Source: an uncultured Streptococcus sp. (GTDB lineage Bacteria; Bacillota; Bacilli; Lactobacillales; Streptococcaceae). Taken from it: 23,848 nucleotides of DNA. The notes below the pieces were generated by a model that was given only the letters and a program-made list of their open reading frames with translations, had not been told where the DNA came from and did no database searches. Below, one piece after another: positions 16,235 through 23,432 of this stretch. The stretch spans positions 1 to 23,848 of the forward strand of contig NZ_CALIIB010000032.1 in the NCBI RefSeq assembly GCF_938020365.1, in the 5' to 3' direction. Position 1 is the stretch's first letter. Every line of letters starts with the position of its first letter. The position numbers and the translations under genes were made by a program.

Positions 16235-17044
16235 TTAAAAATATTCACCTTGATTGTTCAACTCAAGTCTATCCATCTCTATATATTTAGTTAAATAATA
16301 ATCTTGGTATCTGTGATCATGAATAAAATTCGCACCTACAGAAAAAGATTGTTCAGAAATATGTCTACTAAGTTCATCTATATCACCAAATAAAACCTCA
16401 ATATATCTACCAAAACAATCTGAACGTCCTCTATATTTAGTATCACCCTCAAGTTTCGGATAATTAAATTCCTCAATAATTGCAATATAACTTATTATAT
16501 TTATAATTTCTTGCAAGGAAAATTTCCCAACATCATTCAATGAAGCTAATACACTTCTTAACTCTTTAATACCATTATCAATTTCTTCTGATGATAGATA
16601 TCTGTCATTATATAATGGATTATTAATTCTAATTAGTTGGTTTTCAATTAATAAATAATCTGAAATTGTAGATTCTATTGTTGTTAATGGCCTTTGTGAG
16701 ATTGACCTCAAGACAATATATACTATATTCTTTATTAGTTCTACAGGAAATTTTTCAATATGACATTTTTCTATTATTTCCTTACAGATTGTTATAAAAC
16801 TTACATCTTCCTCCTTAAATCTCACTAAACAATCGTAAGAATTTCTCTTTAATCGTTTTTTAGTCTCCTCGTTTGTTGCCTTATATCCATAAAATATCAA
16901 CGTTATATCTTGAGGTGTTATAAGGATTCTAGATTTAGCTTCTTCTCCCTCTTTAATTGACTCGGAAAAACCAGAATGTTCTAAACAGTTAATAAGTTCA
17001 AGGCCAAATTCTTTATAAGTTGCATACTCACCTAACTCTAACAC
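16235..17044 (-). CDS. Protein of unknown function inside the DpnII-type R-M operon
   Basis: I do not recognise this 269-residue protein. It has no signal peptide or membrane helix and no visible zinc finger, P-loop, methylase, HNH or clear PD-(D/E)xK motif. It is rich in Ile, Glu and Tyr, with several amphipathic helical stretches ('SLQEIINIISYIAIIEEFNY'). A more distinctive segment lies near residues 200-222 ('GDTKYRGRSDCFGRYIEVLF'), and the C-terminal region has 'FIHDHRYQDYY'. The start is a GTG at 17044, nine bases after GGAGG, which is embedded in the last codons of dpnA; the dpnA stop is only four bases away. A longer frame to a TTG at 17074 lacks a binding site. A sampled line (16621-16680) is 18% G+C. 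Position between the second methylase and the endonuclease implies a role in the R-M system; possibilities include a second nuclease, a specificity or control factor, or an unrelated passenger. Confidence 0.8.
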   Translation of the reverse strand: MLELGEYATYKEFGLELINCLEHSGFSESIKEGEEAKSRILITPQDITLIFYGYKATNEETKKRLKRNSYDCLVRFKEEDVSFITICKEIIEKCHIEKFPVELIKNIVYIVLRSISQRPLTTIESTISDYLLIENQLIRINNPLYNDRYLSSEEIDNGIKELRSVLASLNDVGKFSLQEIINIISYIAIIEEFNYPKLEGDTKYRGRSDCFGRYIEVLFGDIDELSRHISEQSFSVGANFIHDHRYQDYYLTKYIEMDRLELNNQGEYF

Positions 17045-17048
17045 TTCT

Positions 17049-17804
17049 CTATACCTCCAACCTCTTCTTTGCAATTTTTAAATATTCTTTTTCAGCATCG
17101 ATACCTATAAATCTTCTACCTAATCGCTTTGCAACAACACCCGTAGTGCCACTGCCAACAAATGGATCTAAAATATAGTCTCCTTCTTTAGTAGATGCTA
17201 AAATAATACGTTCCAGTAAATATTCTGGTTTTTGTGTTGGATGCTTCCCAGCCCATTTTTCAGCTTTTTTCGTTAACGCTCCTGTCCAAACATCTTTCAT
17301 TTGTTTACCATCATTCATCTCTTTCATCAAATCGTAATTATAATAATGGCGAGCTTTTTTATCGTTTTTTCTTGCCCATAAAATAGTTTCAGTAGAATGA
17401 GTAAAATAACGACAAGATAAATTAGGTGCAGGGTTTGTTTTCTGCCAAGTAATATTATTTAGAATTTTAAAACCTTCTTGCTCTAATGCCATTCCAACTG
17501 AGTAAATATTGTGCAGACTCCCTGAAATCCATATAGTCCCATTAGGTTTCAAAACTTCTTTTGCTAAACGTATCCATTTACGATTGAATTCGTGCTTTTC
17601 CTCAAAGGAAGAAATCTTATCCCAATCTCCTTTATCAACAGAAACAACTTGTCCCCCAGAATTAGATATCCCCCCGTTACTTAAAAAATATGGTGGGTCA
17701 GCAAAGATCATATCCATACTTTCTGGTTTCATTTTTGATAAAAATTTAAACGTATCTGCATGAATAAGAATCATCTTATTTTTATTGTAGTATGGTTTCG
17801 TCAT
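17049..17804 (-). CDS. dpnA: Second adenine methyltransferase of the DpnII system (DpnA, M2)
   Basis: A beta-class N6-adenine methylase. In pneumococcus DpnA methylates GATC in single strands as well as duplex and protects incoming unmethylated DNA during transformation. From the ATG at 17804 (251 residues) the order is DPPY at 36-39 first and the SAM motif DPFVGSGTT at 213-221 last, as expected for the class. 'DKGDWDKISSF' and 'KHPTQKPEYLLERII' also fit. GGAGG lies seven bases upstream of this ATG. A second in-frame ATG at 17840 overlaps the dpnM end and has no good binding site; it could give a longer form of 263 residues. A competence-box candidate (17824-17831) sits between the two starts. 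Confidence 0.9.
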   Translation of the reverse strand: MTKPYYNKNKMILIHADTFKFLSKMKPESMDMIFADPPYFLSNGGISNSGGQVVSVDKGDWDKISSFEEKHEFNRKWIRLAKEVLKPNGTIWISGSLHNIYSVGMALEQEGFKILNNITWQKTNPAPNLSCRYFTHSTETILWARKNDKKARHYYNYDLMKEMNDGKQMKDVWTGALTKKAEKWAGKHPTQKPEYLLERIILASTKEGDYILDPFVGSGTTGVVAKRLGRRFIGIDAEKEYLKIAKKRLEV

Positions 17805-17823
17805 CAGGACACCTCCATACTTA

Positions 17824-17831
17824 TATTCGTT
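17824..17831 (-). promoter_or_regulatory. Candidate SigX competence box (cin-box) for dpnA
   Basis: Minus strand AACGAATA, seven of eight bases of the streptococcal cin-box TACGAATA. It overlaps the dpnM stop codon and ends 19 bases before the dpnA ATG at 17804, with GGAGG between. The T-rich stretch often seen before such boxes is missing. Pneumococcal dpnA is known to be a late competence gene read from a box at an equivalent place. The same octamer also occurs at 15256-15263 with no gene to serve, so chance is possible. Confidence 0.45.
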
Positions 17832-18693
17832 ATTTTTCATAATTTGTGACTATAATTTCAGATATTTTCCCGCGACTGGAAGACTTAGCTCCATTGGTTC
17901 GTGTAGCTTCAACATAATGAATATTGAACTCTTGATACAATTCCTCCACTAAATGACTCGAAGAATTCGATAACATAACATAAGCGCCTGCATCACTTAA
18001 CCTCTTAAAAGCATCTCTTAATCTAACCTGATCGTCATAAGAAAAACCTTCATGAGTATATGATGTGAAAGCACTAGTATCAGATAATGGAATATAAGGT
18101 GGATCGAAATAAATAAAATCCTCTTTCTGAACATTTAAAAGCGCATCTTCAAAATCTCCAGCTTTAATTTCTATTTGATTGCTATTTAGATAAATTGAAA
18201 TAGCATGTATTAACTCTTCATCAACAATTTTAGGATTCTTATAACGACCGTATGGTACATTAAATTGATTTTTAGAATTTACTCGATACAAGCCATTAAA
18301 ATCTACTCTAAGCATATACAAAATACGAGCTGCTCTTTGAACATCAGGCATTTTGTTTATTCTATCATCACGATCAACTGAACGTAATTCTAAGTAGTAT
18401 TCCTTGGAATTATTTTCTTTATGGACTTTTAGCAACTCAATTAATTCATTAGGATTTTCCTTGATTTGTTGATAACAGTTTATTAACTCAGCATTATAAT
18501 CATTGATAACTGCCTTTTTAGGCGCTAAATCAAAAAATAACGCTCCACCTCCAATAAATGGTTCATAATAATGATTATACGATTCAGGCATTAACTTTTT
18601 AATAACCGGTAAAAGTTGACGTTTCCCACCTGTCCATTTAGTAAAAGGCTGTAGATTATAATATTTTAAATTTACATTAGTGTCTAAAGACAT
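17830..18693 (-). CDS. dpnM: GATC-specific adenine methyltransferase (DpnM, Dam-like, M1)
   Basis: An alpha-class N6-adenine methylase that protects host GATC sites in duplex DNA. The 287 residues match M.DpnII/Dam: the SAM-binding 'PFTKWTGGKRQ' (16-26), the 'YYEPFIGGGALFF' motif (42-54), the conserved 'FNGLYRVNSKNQFNVPYGRY' (132-151), and the catalytic DPPY (197-200). AAGGA lies seven bases before the ATG. It is the first gene of the operon behind an extended -10 promoter. The next gene, dpnA, begins 25 bases after its stop, or overlaps it if the longer form is made. It is AT-rich: a sampled line (18121-18180) is about 28% G+C against 50% in rsmI (19381-19440). Confidence 0.95.
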   Translation of the reverse strand: MSLDTNVNLKYYNLQPFTKWTGGKRQLLPVIKKLMPESYNHYYEPFIGGGALFFDLAPKKAVINDYNAELINCYQQIKENPNELIELLKVHKENNSKEYYLELRSVDRDDRINKMPDVQRAARILYMLRVDFNGLYRVNSKNQFNVPYGRYKNPKIVDEELIHAISIYLNSNQIEIKAGDFEDALLNVQKEDFIYFDPPYIPLSDTSAFTSYTHEGFSYDDQVRLRDAFKRLSDAGAYVMLSNSSSHLVEELYQEFNIHYVEATRTNGAKSSSRGKISEIIVTNYEK

Positions 18694-18721
18694 GAATATT
18701 CCTTTTAAGTGTGATGAAATT

Positions 18722-18730
18722 ATTATAGCA
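18722..18730 (-). promoter_or_regulatory. Promoter of the restriction-modification operon
   Basis: Minus strand TGCTATAAT, a perfect extended -10 (hexamer 18722-18727). It stands about 28 bases before the dpnM ATG. No good -35 is present. Directed away from rsmI, it should drive dpnM, dpnA, the unknown gene and the endonuclease. Confidence 0.7.
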
Positions 18731-18780
18731 CATACTGAACAAAGAATTTGTTTTTATAGTATAAATACAACCGACTTCTA

Positions 18781-18811
18781 AAAAGAAAAGTTGAAATGTT
18801 ATTTCAACTTT
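18781..18811 (-). terminator. Terminator of the tmk-rsmI operon
   Basis: On the minus strand AAAGTTGAAAT (18801-18811) pairs perfectly with ATTTCAACTTT (18787-18797) around AAC, followed by TCTTTTT. The rsmI TGA stop (18804-18806) lies inside the stem. Confidence 0.85.
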
Positions 18812-19670
18812 CTCTTAGACCATGATAAAGGGCATAGAGTTGGCTCTTATTGCGCCCGTATTTTTTGGATACTTCCTTGATAGCCTGATTTTTCTTGCTA
18901 CCGGATTGGACCAAGCTATCAATTTCAGCCAAGAGATCCGCATCCGCTTTGTCTTCCTTCTCCAGACTTGCACCAGCCACAATCAGGAGGCACTCGCCCT
19001 TGAGGGAATTTTCCGCCAGATAGTCTATCAACTCAGAAATCCTTCCTCGTTGGTATTCTTCATAAATTTTGGTTAATTCCCGAACCAAAACCACTGAGCG
19101 GTCCCCATAGACTTCCAACATATTTTCCAGCGTGGCCTTGACCCTGTGGGGAGATTCGTAAAATATCTGTGTCTCTGGATAGGATTTTTTACTCTCGAAA
19201 AATTCCTTCTGCTGCCCAGACTTACGAGGCAAGAAACCATAAAAAATATGAGGCTGAGGCGCTAAACCACTGGCAATCAGAGCGGAAATCCCGGCGCTAG
19301 GGCCCGGAACCGTCACCACAGCAATGTCCTCAGCAATAGCCGCCTTGACCAAATCATGCCCCGGATCCGAAATACTGGGCAAGCCTGCATCAGATACCTG
19401 GGCTAGATTTTGACCTGACTTGAGCAAGTCCAGCAAGACCGGTATCTTTTCTTGAGCATTGTGCTCATGAAAGCTGATTTGCCGCGTCTCAATTCCAAAA
19501 TGTTTGAGTAGAAGACCCGTATTTCTGGTATCTTCGGCCGCAATGACATCCACTTCCTTGAGGGTATTGACCATGCGAATGCTCATGTCGTCCATATTTC
19601 CAATAGGAGTCGCTACCAAATACAGCTTGCCGTAGGGCGACTGTCCCTTAAAACTCTTCTGAATCTGCAT
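18804..19670 (-). CDS. rsmI: 16S rRNA (cytidine-1402-2'-O)-methyltransferase
   Basis: Methylates the ribose of C1402 in the decoding centre of the 30S subunit. The 288 residues show the tetrapyrrole-methylase-type fold of the family: 'YLVATPIGNMDDMSIRMV' near the N-terminus, 'IAAEDTRNTGLLLKHFGI', 'VSDAGLPSISDPGHDLV', and 'VTVPGPSAGISALIASGL' for SAM binding, then 'FYESPHRV'. The C-terminal region ends with an HTH-like 'NQAIKEVSKKYGRNKSQLYA'. GGGAG precedes the ATG and overlaps the yabA end; the gap is two bases, so translation is probably coupled. Confidence 0.96.
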   Translation of the reverse strand: MQIQKSFKGQSPYGKLYLVATPIGNMDDMSIRMVNTLKEVDVIAAEDTRNTGLLLKHFGIETRQISFHEHNAQEKIPVLLDLLKSGQNLAQVSDAGLPSISDPGHDLVKAAIAEDIAVVTVPGPSAGISALIASGLAPQPHIFYGFLPRKSGQQKEFFESKKSYPETQIFYESPHRVKATLENMLEVYGDRSVVLVRELTKIYEEYQRGRISELIDYLAENSLKGECLLIVAGASLEKEDKADADLLAEIDSLVQSGSKKNQAIKEVSKKYGRNKSQLYALYHGLRES

Positions 19671-19672
19671 TT

Positions 19673-19990
19673 CTACTCCCTGAATAACAACTCATCGCAG
19701 AACATGCACTCTGCATCGTTTTCTCGGCGTTGACCATAGAAATCTGTACACACATGAAAACCATCGTAATACAGTTTGCGAAGATTGTCCCGATTTTTAT
19801 TGATTTTAACCGGTGCTGCTTGCTCTACTTCACCTAGTCGCTCTCTCAGCTTATCATTTTCTAGCTGGAGGACGATATTTTCCTCGACGACACTCTTGAG
19901 ATTTTTCTTGATGGCCTCTACCTCGGCAAGGGTCACTAAAAGCGTCTGAGAAAAATCATCCAAGGCATCAAATAGTTCTTTTTTATTCAT
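19673..19990 (-). CDS. yabA: Replication initiation control protein YabA
   Basis: A negative regulator of replication initiation that, in Bacillus subtilis, bridges DnaA and the DnaN clamp. The 105 residues have an N-terminal coiled coil with leucine/hydrophobic heptads (about 5-55, 'LKSVVEENIVLQLENDKLRE'), a linker, and a C-terminal zinc site made by His79, Cys81, Cys95 and Cys98 (HVC...CMFC). GGAG lies before the ATG; holB ends nine bases upstream. The context beside holB (clamp loader) and tmk fits a replication role. Confidence 0.93.
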   Translation of the reverse strand: MNKKELFDALDDFSQTLLVTLAEVEAIKKNLKSVVEENIVLQLENDKLRERLGEVEQAAPVKINKNRDNLRKLYYDGFHVCTDFYGQRRENDAECMFCDELLFRE

Positions 19991-19999
19991 TTTCTGCTC

Positions 20000-20902
20000 C
20001 TATCTTGCTTGGGCACTGGCTTTTAAAATCATGTATTCCAGAGCATTTTGAAAAGACACATTGGCTCGCCACATCTTCTTTGCTTCTAAGAGATCTTCCA
20101 GTTTCGTGCGACCTGCCTCGCTTCCAAGTTCCTTGGCCAGCAAGACTTCCAAGATTTTAAAGACCTGCTCCTGTTTATCCTTGTCCTCAGCTAGTTTAGC
20201 CAGCTTGGCCACTTGGAGATAAGCCTGATTCTCATTGGTCAGGGTAGCCTTGACAAATCGCTGACTCTCACTGACCAGCTCAAAGAAAGACTTGTTGGAC
20301 ACCAGCTGATCGGCCTCTTCCTGGGTCTGGCTATATGCAGCCAGCAACTCAGCCTGACTTTTGATTAAGCCAGCCTCTTCCAGCTGGTGCTGGAGAGCGA
20401 CCTGATTTTTCCGAAAGTGGAAAATCTGCGCTCGGCTCTTGATGGTGGGCAGGATCAGATGCTCATCGGCCGTCAAAAGAAAGATGTAAATCTCACTCTG
20501 GGGCTCTTCGATGACCTTGAGGAGGGAATTAGCAGCATTGACATGCATCTTATCTGCATCACAGATGATAAAGACCTGTCTGTTGCCTTCCATACCGCTC
20601 TGGGAGAAATTTCTCACTAACTCACGAATGCGCTCCGTTTTAATAATGCCATTCACTGGCCGAACAACCGTCACATCTGAGAAATCCTCACTCTCAATCA
20701 AGCGACAGGCTCGGCAAGTACCGCAGGGCCAAACTCCCTGACGATTCTCACAAAAGAGACTCTGTGACAAGGTCAAAGCCATGGCAAAACTAGAAAAATT
20801 CCCCGAAAATAAATAAGCATGATTAAGCCGCCCTGCTTCTAAGATTTGCTGAAAAGTTTCTGTAAGCTGTGGCTGGGCCTGACGTAAATCTTCTACTGTC
20901 AT
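20000..20902 (-). CDS. holB: DNA polymerase III delta' subunit
   Basis: Subunit of the clamp loader that places the DnaN clamp on DNA. The 300 residues have an AAA+ fold whose P-loop is degenerate ('AYLFSGNFSSFAMALTLS'), as usual for delta'. A zinc module follows with Cys51, Cys60, Cys63 and Cys66. Also seen are 'IICDADKMHVNAANSLLKVI' followed by EEP, and 'LPTIKSRAQIFHF', typical of this family. Its ATG overlaps the tmk stop as ATGA, a sign of coupled translation. Confidence 0.93.
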   Translation of the reverse strand: MTVEDLRQAQPQLTETFQQILEAGRLNHAYLFSGNFSSFAMALTLSQSLFCENRQGVWPCGTCRACRLIESEDFSDVTVVRPVNGIIKTERIRELVRNFSQSGMEGNRQVFIICDADKMHVNAANSLLKVIEEPQSEIYIFLLTADEHLILPTIKSRAQIFHFRKNQVALQHQLEEAGLIKSQAELLAAYSQTQEEADQLVSNKSFFELVSESQRFVKATLTNENQAYLQVAKLAKLAEDKDKQEQVFKILEVLLAKELGSEAGRTKLEDLLEAKKMWRANVSFQNALEYMILKASAQAR

Positions 20903-21537
20903 TTTTCTTTGATAAAACGTTCTTTAATAACTGCCAAACTGTCGGCCACGACTTGCTCCAGCGGCTGACTAGCATCTATCTTGACGACACGTTCTGGTTC
21001 CTTTTCTAAAATAGCCAGATAGCCTTGACGCACGCGCTCATGCAGGTCGAGACCTTCCAGATCCAAACGATTGACTTCGCGCTCCTGGTCTCTAGCAATG
21101 CGAGCCAGACCTTCCTTGACATCAATATCGAAATAGAGGGTCAAATCCGGCTTGAGCCCATCAGTCGCAAACTGGTTGAGCCATTCCACATCGTCAACTG
21201 CCAAGCCCCGTCCATAGCCTTGATAAGCCACTGAGCTATCAATAAACCGATCTTGCAGGACCCATGTCCCTTGCTCTAGGGCAGGCAGAACTTTCTCCGC
21301 CAGATGCTGACGTCGGCTGGCAATATAAAGCAGCAACTCCGTCTTAGCATCCATGGCTGTATGCCCCTTATCCAAAATTACCTCGCGGATTTTCTCAGAA
21401 ATAGCCACACCGCCAGGCTCTCTCGTCGTCAGCAACTCACAGCCCATCTCTTTCAGCTGAGGAAGCAAAGCCTCTAAAACACTGGTCTTCCCAGCACCTT
21501 CTGGCCCTTCTAGCGATATAAAAACACCTTTTTTCAT
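20899..21537 (-). CDS. tmk: Thymidylate kinase
   Basis: Phosphorylates dTMP to dTDP for DNA synthesis. The 212 residues carry the P-loop GPEGAGKT (11-18), the 'TTREPGGVAISEKIRE' dTMP-binding motif, 'DRFIDSSVAYQGYGRGL' and a LID-type segment with 'ARDQEREVNRLDLEG'. AAAGGAAA lies upstream of the ATG at a normal distance. It is the first gene of the tmk-holB-yabA-rsmI run. A possible extended -10 (TGGTACAAT, minus strand, around 21599-21607) lies upstream, without a clear -35. Divergent from the YitT-family gene. Confidence 0.97.
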   Translation of the reverse strand: MKKGVFISLEGPEGAGKTSVLEALLPQLKEMGCELLTTREPGGVAISEKIREVILDKGHTAMDAKTELLLYIASRRQHLAEKVLPALEQGTWVLQDRFIDSSVAYQGYGRGLAVDDVEWLNQFATDGLKPDLTLYFDIDVKEGLARIARDQEREVNRLDLEGLDLHERVRQGYLAILEKEPERVVKIDASQPLEQVVADSLAVIKERFIKEK

Positions 21538-21660
21538 CGTTTTCCTTTTACATTCATTCTGCCAATGGCTGCAGAAATTCCTATTTTAGTCTATGCTTTA
21601 TTGTACCAAAAATTATCCCAAAAGCCCATAGAAGAATTTCTCGAAAACTATTTCATATTA

Positions 21661-21689
21661 TTTTCAAAAATGAAAACTTTTGATAAAAT
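21661..21689 (+). promoter_or_regulatory. Putative promoter of the YitT-family gene
   Basis: TTTTCA (21661-21666), a 17-base spacer and TAAAAT (21684-21689) with TGA before the -10. It lies 28 bases upstream of the ATG. Confidence 0.55.
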
Positions 21690-21717
21690 AGAGTCAGAAA
21701 ATTCTTAGGAGAGTCTG

Positions 21718-22605
21718 ATGTTTAAATTTAAAAATATACTGGCCATCATTCTGGGGGCTGGAATTTTTTCTTTTGGGATTCATTATTTGGTAATTCCATT
21801 TCATTTGTATGAAGGTGGAGCAACGGGGATCACCTTGATTGTCTACTACCTCTTCAAGATTCCTGTGTCAACCACCAATTTGGTCATCAATATTCCACTC
21901 TTTATTCTCGCTTGGAAATTACTGGGAAATCGCACCCTTTACCTTAGTATTTTAGGGACTTTCTCTGTATCAGCTTGGCTTAAAGTATTCGAGATGCTGC
22001 CTGCTTCCAAACACTTGCAAGACTATTTCTTTTCTTCCTTGGATGGCGACGTCTTACTGGCCTGCCTTGGAACGGGAATTATCCTTGGAGTTGGCCTAGG
22101 CATCATTTTCAATGCCGGAGGGACGACTGGTGGTACCGATATTGTAGCTCGCATCTTCAATAAATATACCAGCATCTCCATGGGCCGCCTCATGCTGACA
22201 GTGGACTTCATCGTTATTTCTCTGGTTCTTTTAGTCTTTAAAGATCTACGCATGGTTTCTTATACACTCATGTTTGTCTTTATCACCTCTCGTGTTATTG
22301 ACTTGATTGCTGAAGGTGGTTTCGCGGGCAAAGGCTTCCTGATTGTCACCAGCAAACCAATAGAACTAGCTGAAGCCATCAATGAAAAACTTGGAAGAGG
22401 GGTTACCTATCTGCAAGGACAGGGCTTCTATAGCAAGCAAGATTTGCAAATCGTTTATTGCGTTGTCTCTCGTAACGAAATGCAGCAAATGAAGAAACTC
22501 ATCAATGACATCGATCCATTGGCCTTTACAACTATTACAGAAGCCCATGAAATCTTAGGAGAAGGCTTTACCTTAGACTCTAATAAACAGCCTATCGTCA
22601 AATAA
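21718..22605 (+). CDS. YitT-family membrane protein (DUF161/DUF2179)
   Basis: An integral membrane protein of unknown transport or signalling role. The 295 residues show about five hydrophobic segments in the first 200 residues, beginning 'NILAIILGAGIFSFGIHYLV'. The family's glycine-rich motifs are 'LYEGGATGITLIVYY' and 'IIFNAGGTTGGTDIVARI'. A cytoplasmic C-terminal domain (about 210-285, 'FLIVTSKPIELAEAINEKLG') has the ferredoxin-like pattern of DUF2179. TTAGGAGA lies seven to eight bases before the ATG. It is one of three plus-strand genes, is transcribed alone, and converges on mtnN across a shared terminator. Substrate cannot be inferred. Confidence 0.92.
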   Translation: MFKFKNILAIILGAGIFSFGIHYLVIPFHLYEGGATGITLIVYYLFKIPVSTTNLVINIPLFILAWKLLGNRTLYLSILGTFSVSAWLKVFEMLPASKHLQDYFFSSLDGDVLLACLGTGIILGVGLGIIFNAGGTTGGTDIVARIFNKYTSISMGRLMLTVDFIVISLVLLVFKDLRMVSYTLMFVFITSRVIDLIAEGGFAGKGFLIVTSKPIELAEAINEKLGRGVTYLQGQGFYSKQDLQIVYCVVSRNEMQQMKKLINDIDPLAFTTITEAHEILGEGFTLDSNKQPIVK

Positions 22606-22616
22606 ATTAATCCTAC

Positions 22617-22659
22617 AAAAAAGACTTCAGAATGAATAATCATTCTGAAGTCTTTTTTT
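22617..22659. terminator. Bidirectional terminator between the YitT-family gene and mtnN
   Basis: AAGACTTCAGAATG (22621-22634) pairs perfectly over 14 bases with CATTCTGAAGTCTT (22641-22654) around AATAAT. A run of A precedes the stem and a run of T follows it, so it ends transcripts from both sides. It is the strongest hairpin in the window. Confidence 0.93.
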
Positions 22660-23350
22660 ACTCTAAGTTATTCAATAATTGAATGAGAGTTTCAGCTGAG
22701 CGCTTGCCTGCTTCTAGGATAAATTCATCAAAAGTGATATTGGCATCATGGCTAGCTGTATCGCTCATTGCGCGGATGACCATAAAAGGCAAACCAAGAG
22801 AATGCGCGGCTTGAGCAATAGCTGCTCCCTCCATCTCGACTGCCAAAACATCAGGAAAATGTTGTTTAATTTGGTCAATCTTGTCCTGTCCAGCGATAAA
22901 GCTATCTCCCGTCGCAATCAAGCCGACTCGGCTCGTCTGCTGGGTCTTTTCCAGCACTGCTTTCATCTCCTCAACCAAGTAGCGACTGGCTTCATAGTAG
23001 AGGGGTTGCCGTGCCATTTGACCGTAGTCATAGCCAAAAGCTGTCACATCCACATCATGGTAGGCCAAACGATCTGCCACCACTACATCTCCGATTTCTA
23101 AGCCCGAGGCCACTGCTCCAGCGGAACCCGTATTGATGACCGCCGTCACCTCAAAATCATTGGCTAAAACAGCCACACTCATGGCTGACATGACTTTGCC
23201 GATTCCACTTTCCACCAGGACAACCTCATGATGGCCAATCCGACCAGTATGGTAAACATGCCCTAGGCGCTGGTGTTTCTCAGCCATCTCCAGATGCTCT
23301 ACCAACAGCTTCGACTCCTCAGGCATAGCTGCGATAATTCCGATTTTCAT
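22658..23350 (-). CDS. mtnN: 5'-methylthioadenosine/S-adenosylhomocysteine nucleosidase (Pfs)
   Basis: Removes adenine from methylthioadenosine and S-adenosylhomocysteine. It feeds the activated methyl cycle and supplies S-ribosylhomocysteine for LuxS and AI-2. The 230 residues start MKIGIIAAMPEESKLLVEHL and contain 'VLVESGIGKVMSAMSVAVL', 'INTGSAGAVASGLEIGDVVV', 'AVEMEGAAIAQAAHSLGLPF' (substrate-binding Glu) and 'RAMSDTASHD' with the catalytic Asp. AAGGAA precedes the ATG at a slightly long distance. It lies after macP in the same direction, with a probable terminator between them. Confidence 0.96.
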   Translation of the reverse strand: MKIGIIAAMPEESKLLVEHLEMAEKHQRLGHVYHTGRIGHHEVVLVESGIGKVMSAMSVAVLANDFEVTAVINTGSAGAVASGLEIGDVVVADRLAYHDVDVTAFGYDYGQMARQPLYYEASRYLVEEMKAVLEKTQQTSRVGLIATGDSFIAGQDKIDQIKQHFPDVLAVEMEGAAIAQAAHSLGLPFMVIRAMSDTASHDANITFDEFILEAGKRSAETLIQLLNNLE

Positions 23351-23377
23351 GATTTATTCTTTCCTTTTTACATTAAA

Positions 23378-23430
23378 AAGAGGGAGAGGAAGCAGAGTTT
23401 CATTTTCTCGTTTCCGTCACTCCCCTTCTT
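23378..23430 (-). terminator. Probable terminator downstream of macP
   Basis: On the minus strand AAGAAGGGGAG (23420-23430) pairs with CTCTCCCTCTT (23378-23388), with one mismatch and one G-T pair. The loop is long, with a weak inner GGAA/TTCC stem, and TTTTT follows. It would partly separate mtnN from macP. Confidence 0.55.
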
Positions 23431-23432
23431 TA

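Noticed and set aside
15200..18820. Search for direct repeats, integrase or transposase marking the ends of the R-M insertion
   Set aside because: Only short A-rich similarities (such as AAAAAGAA) were seen on both sides, which is expected by chance.
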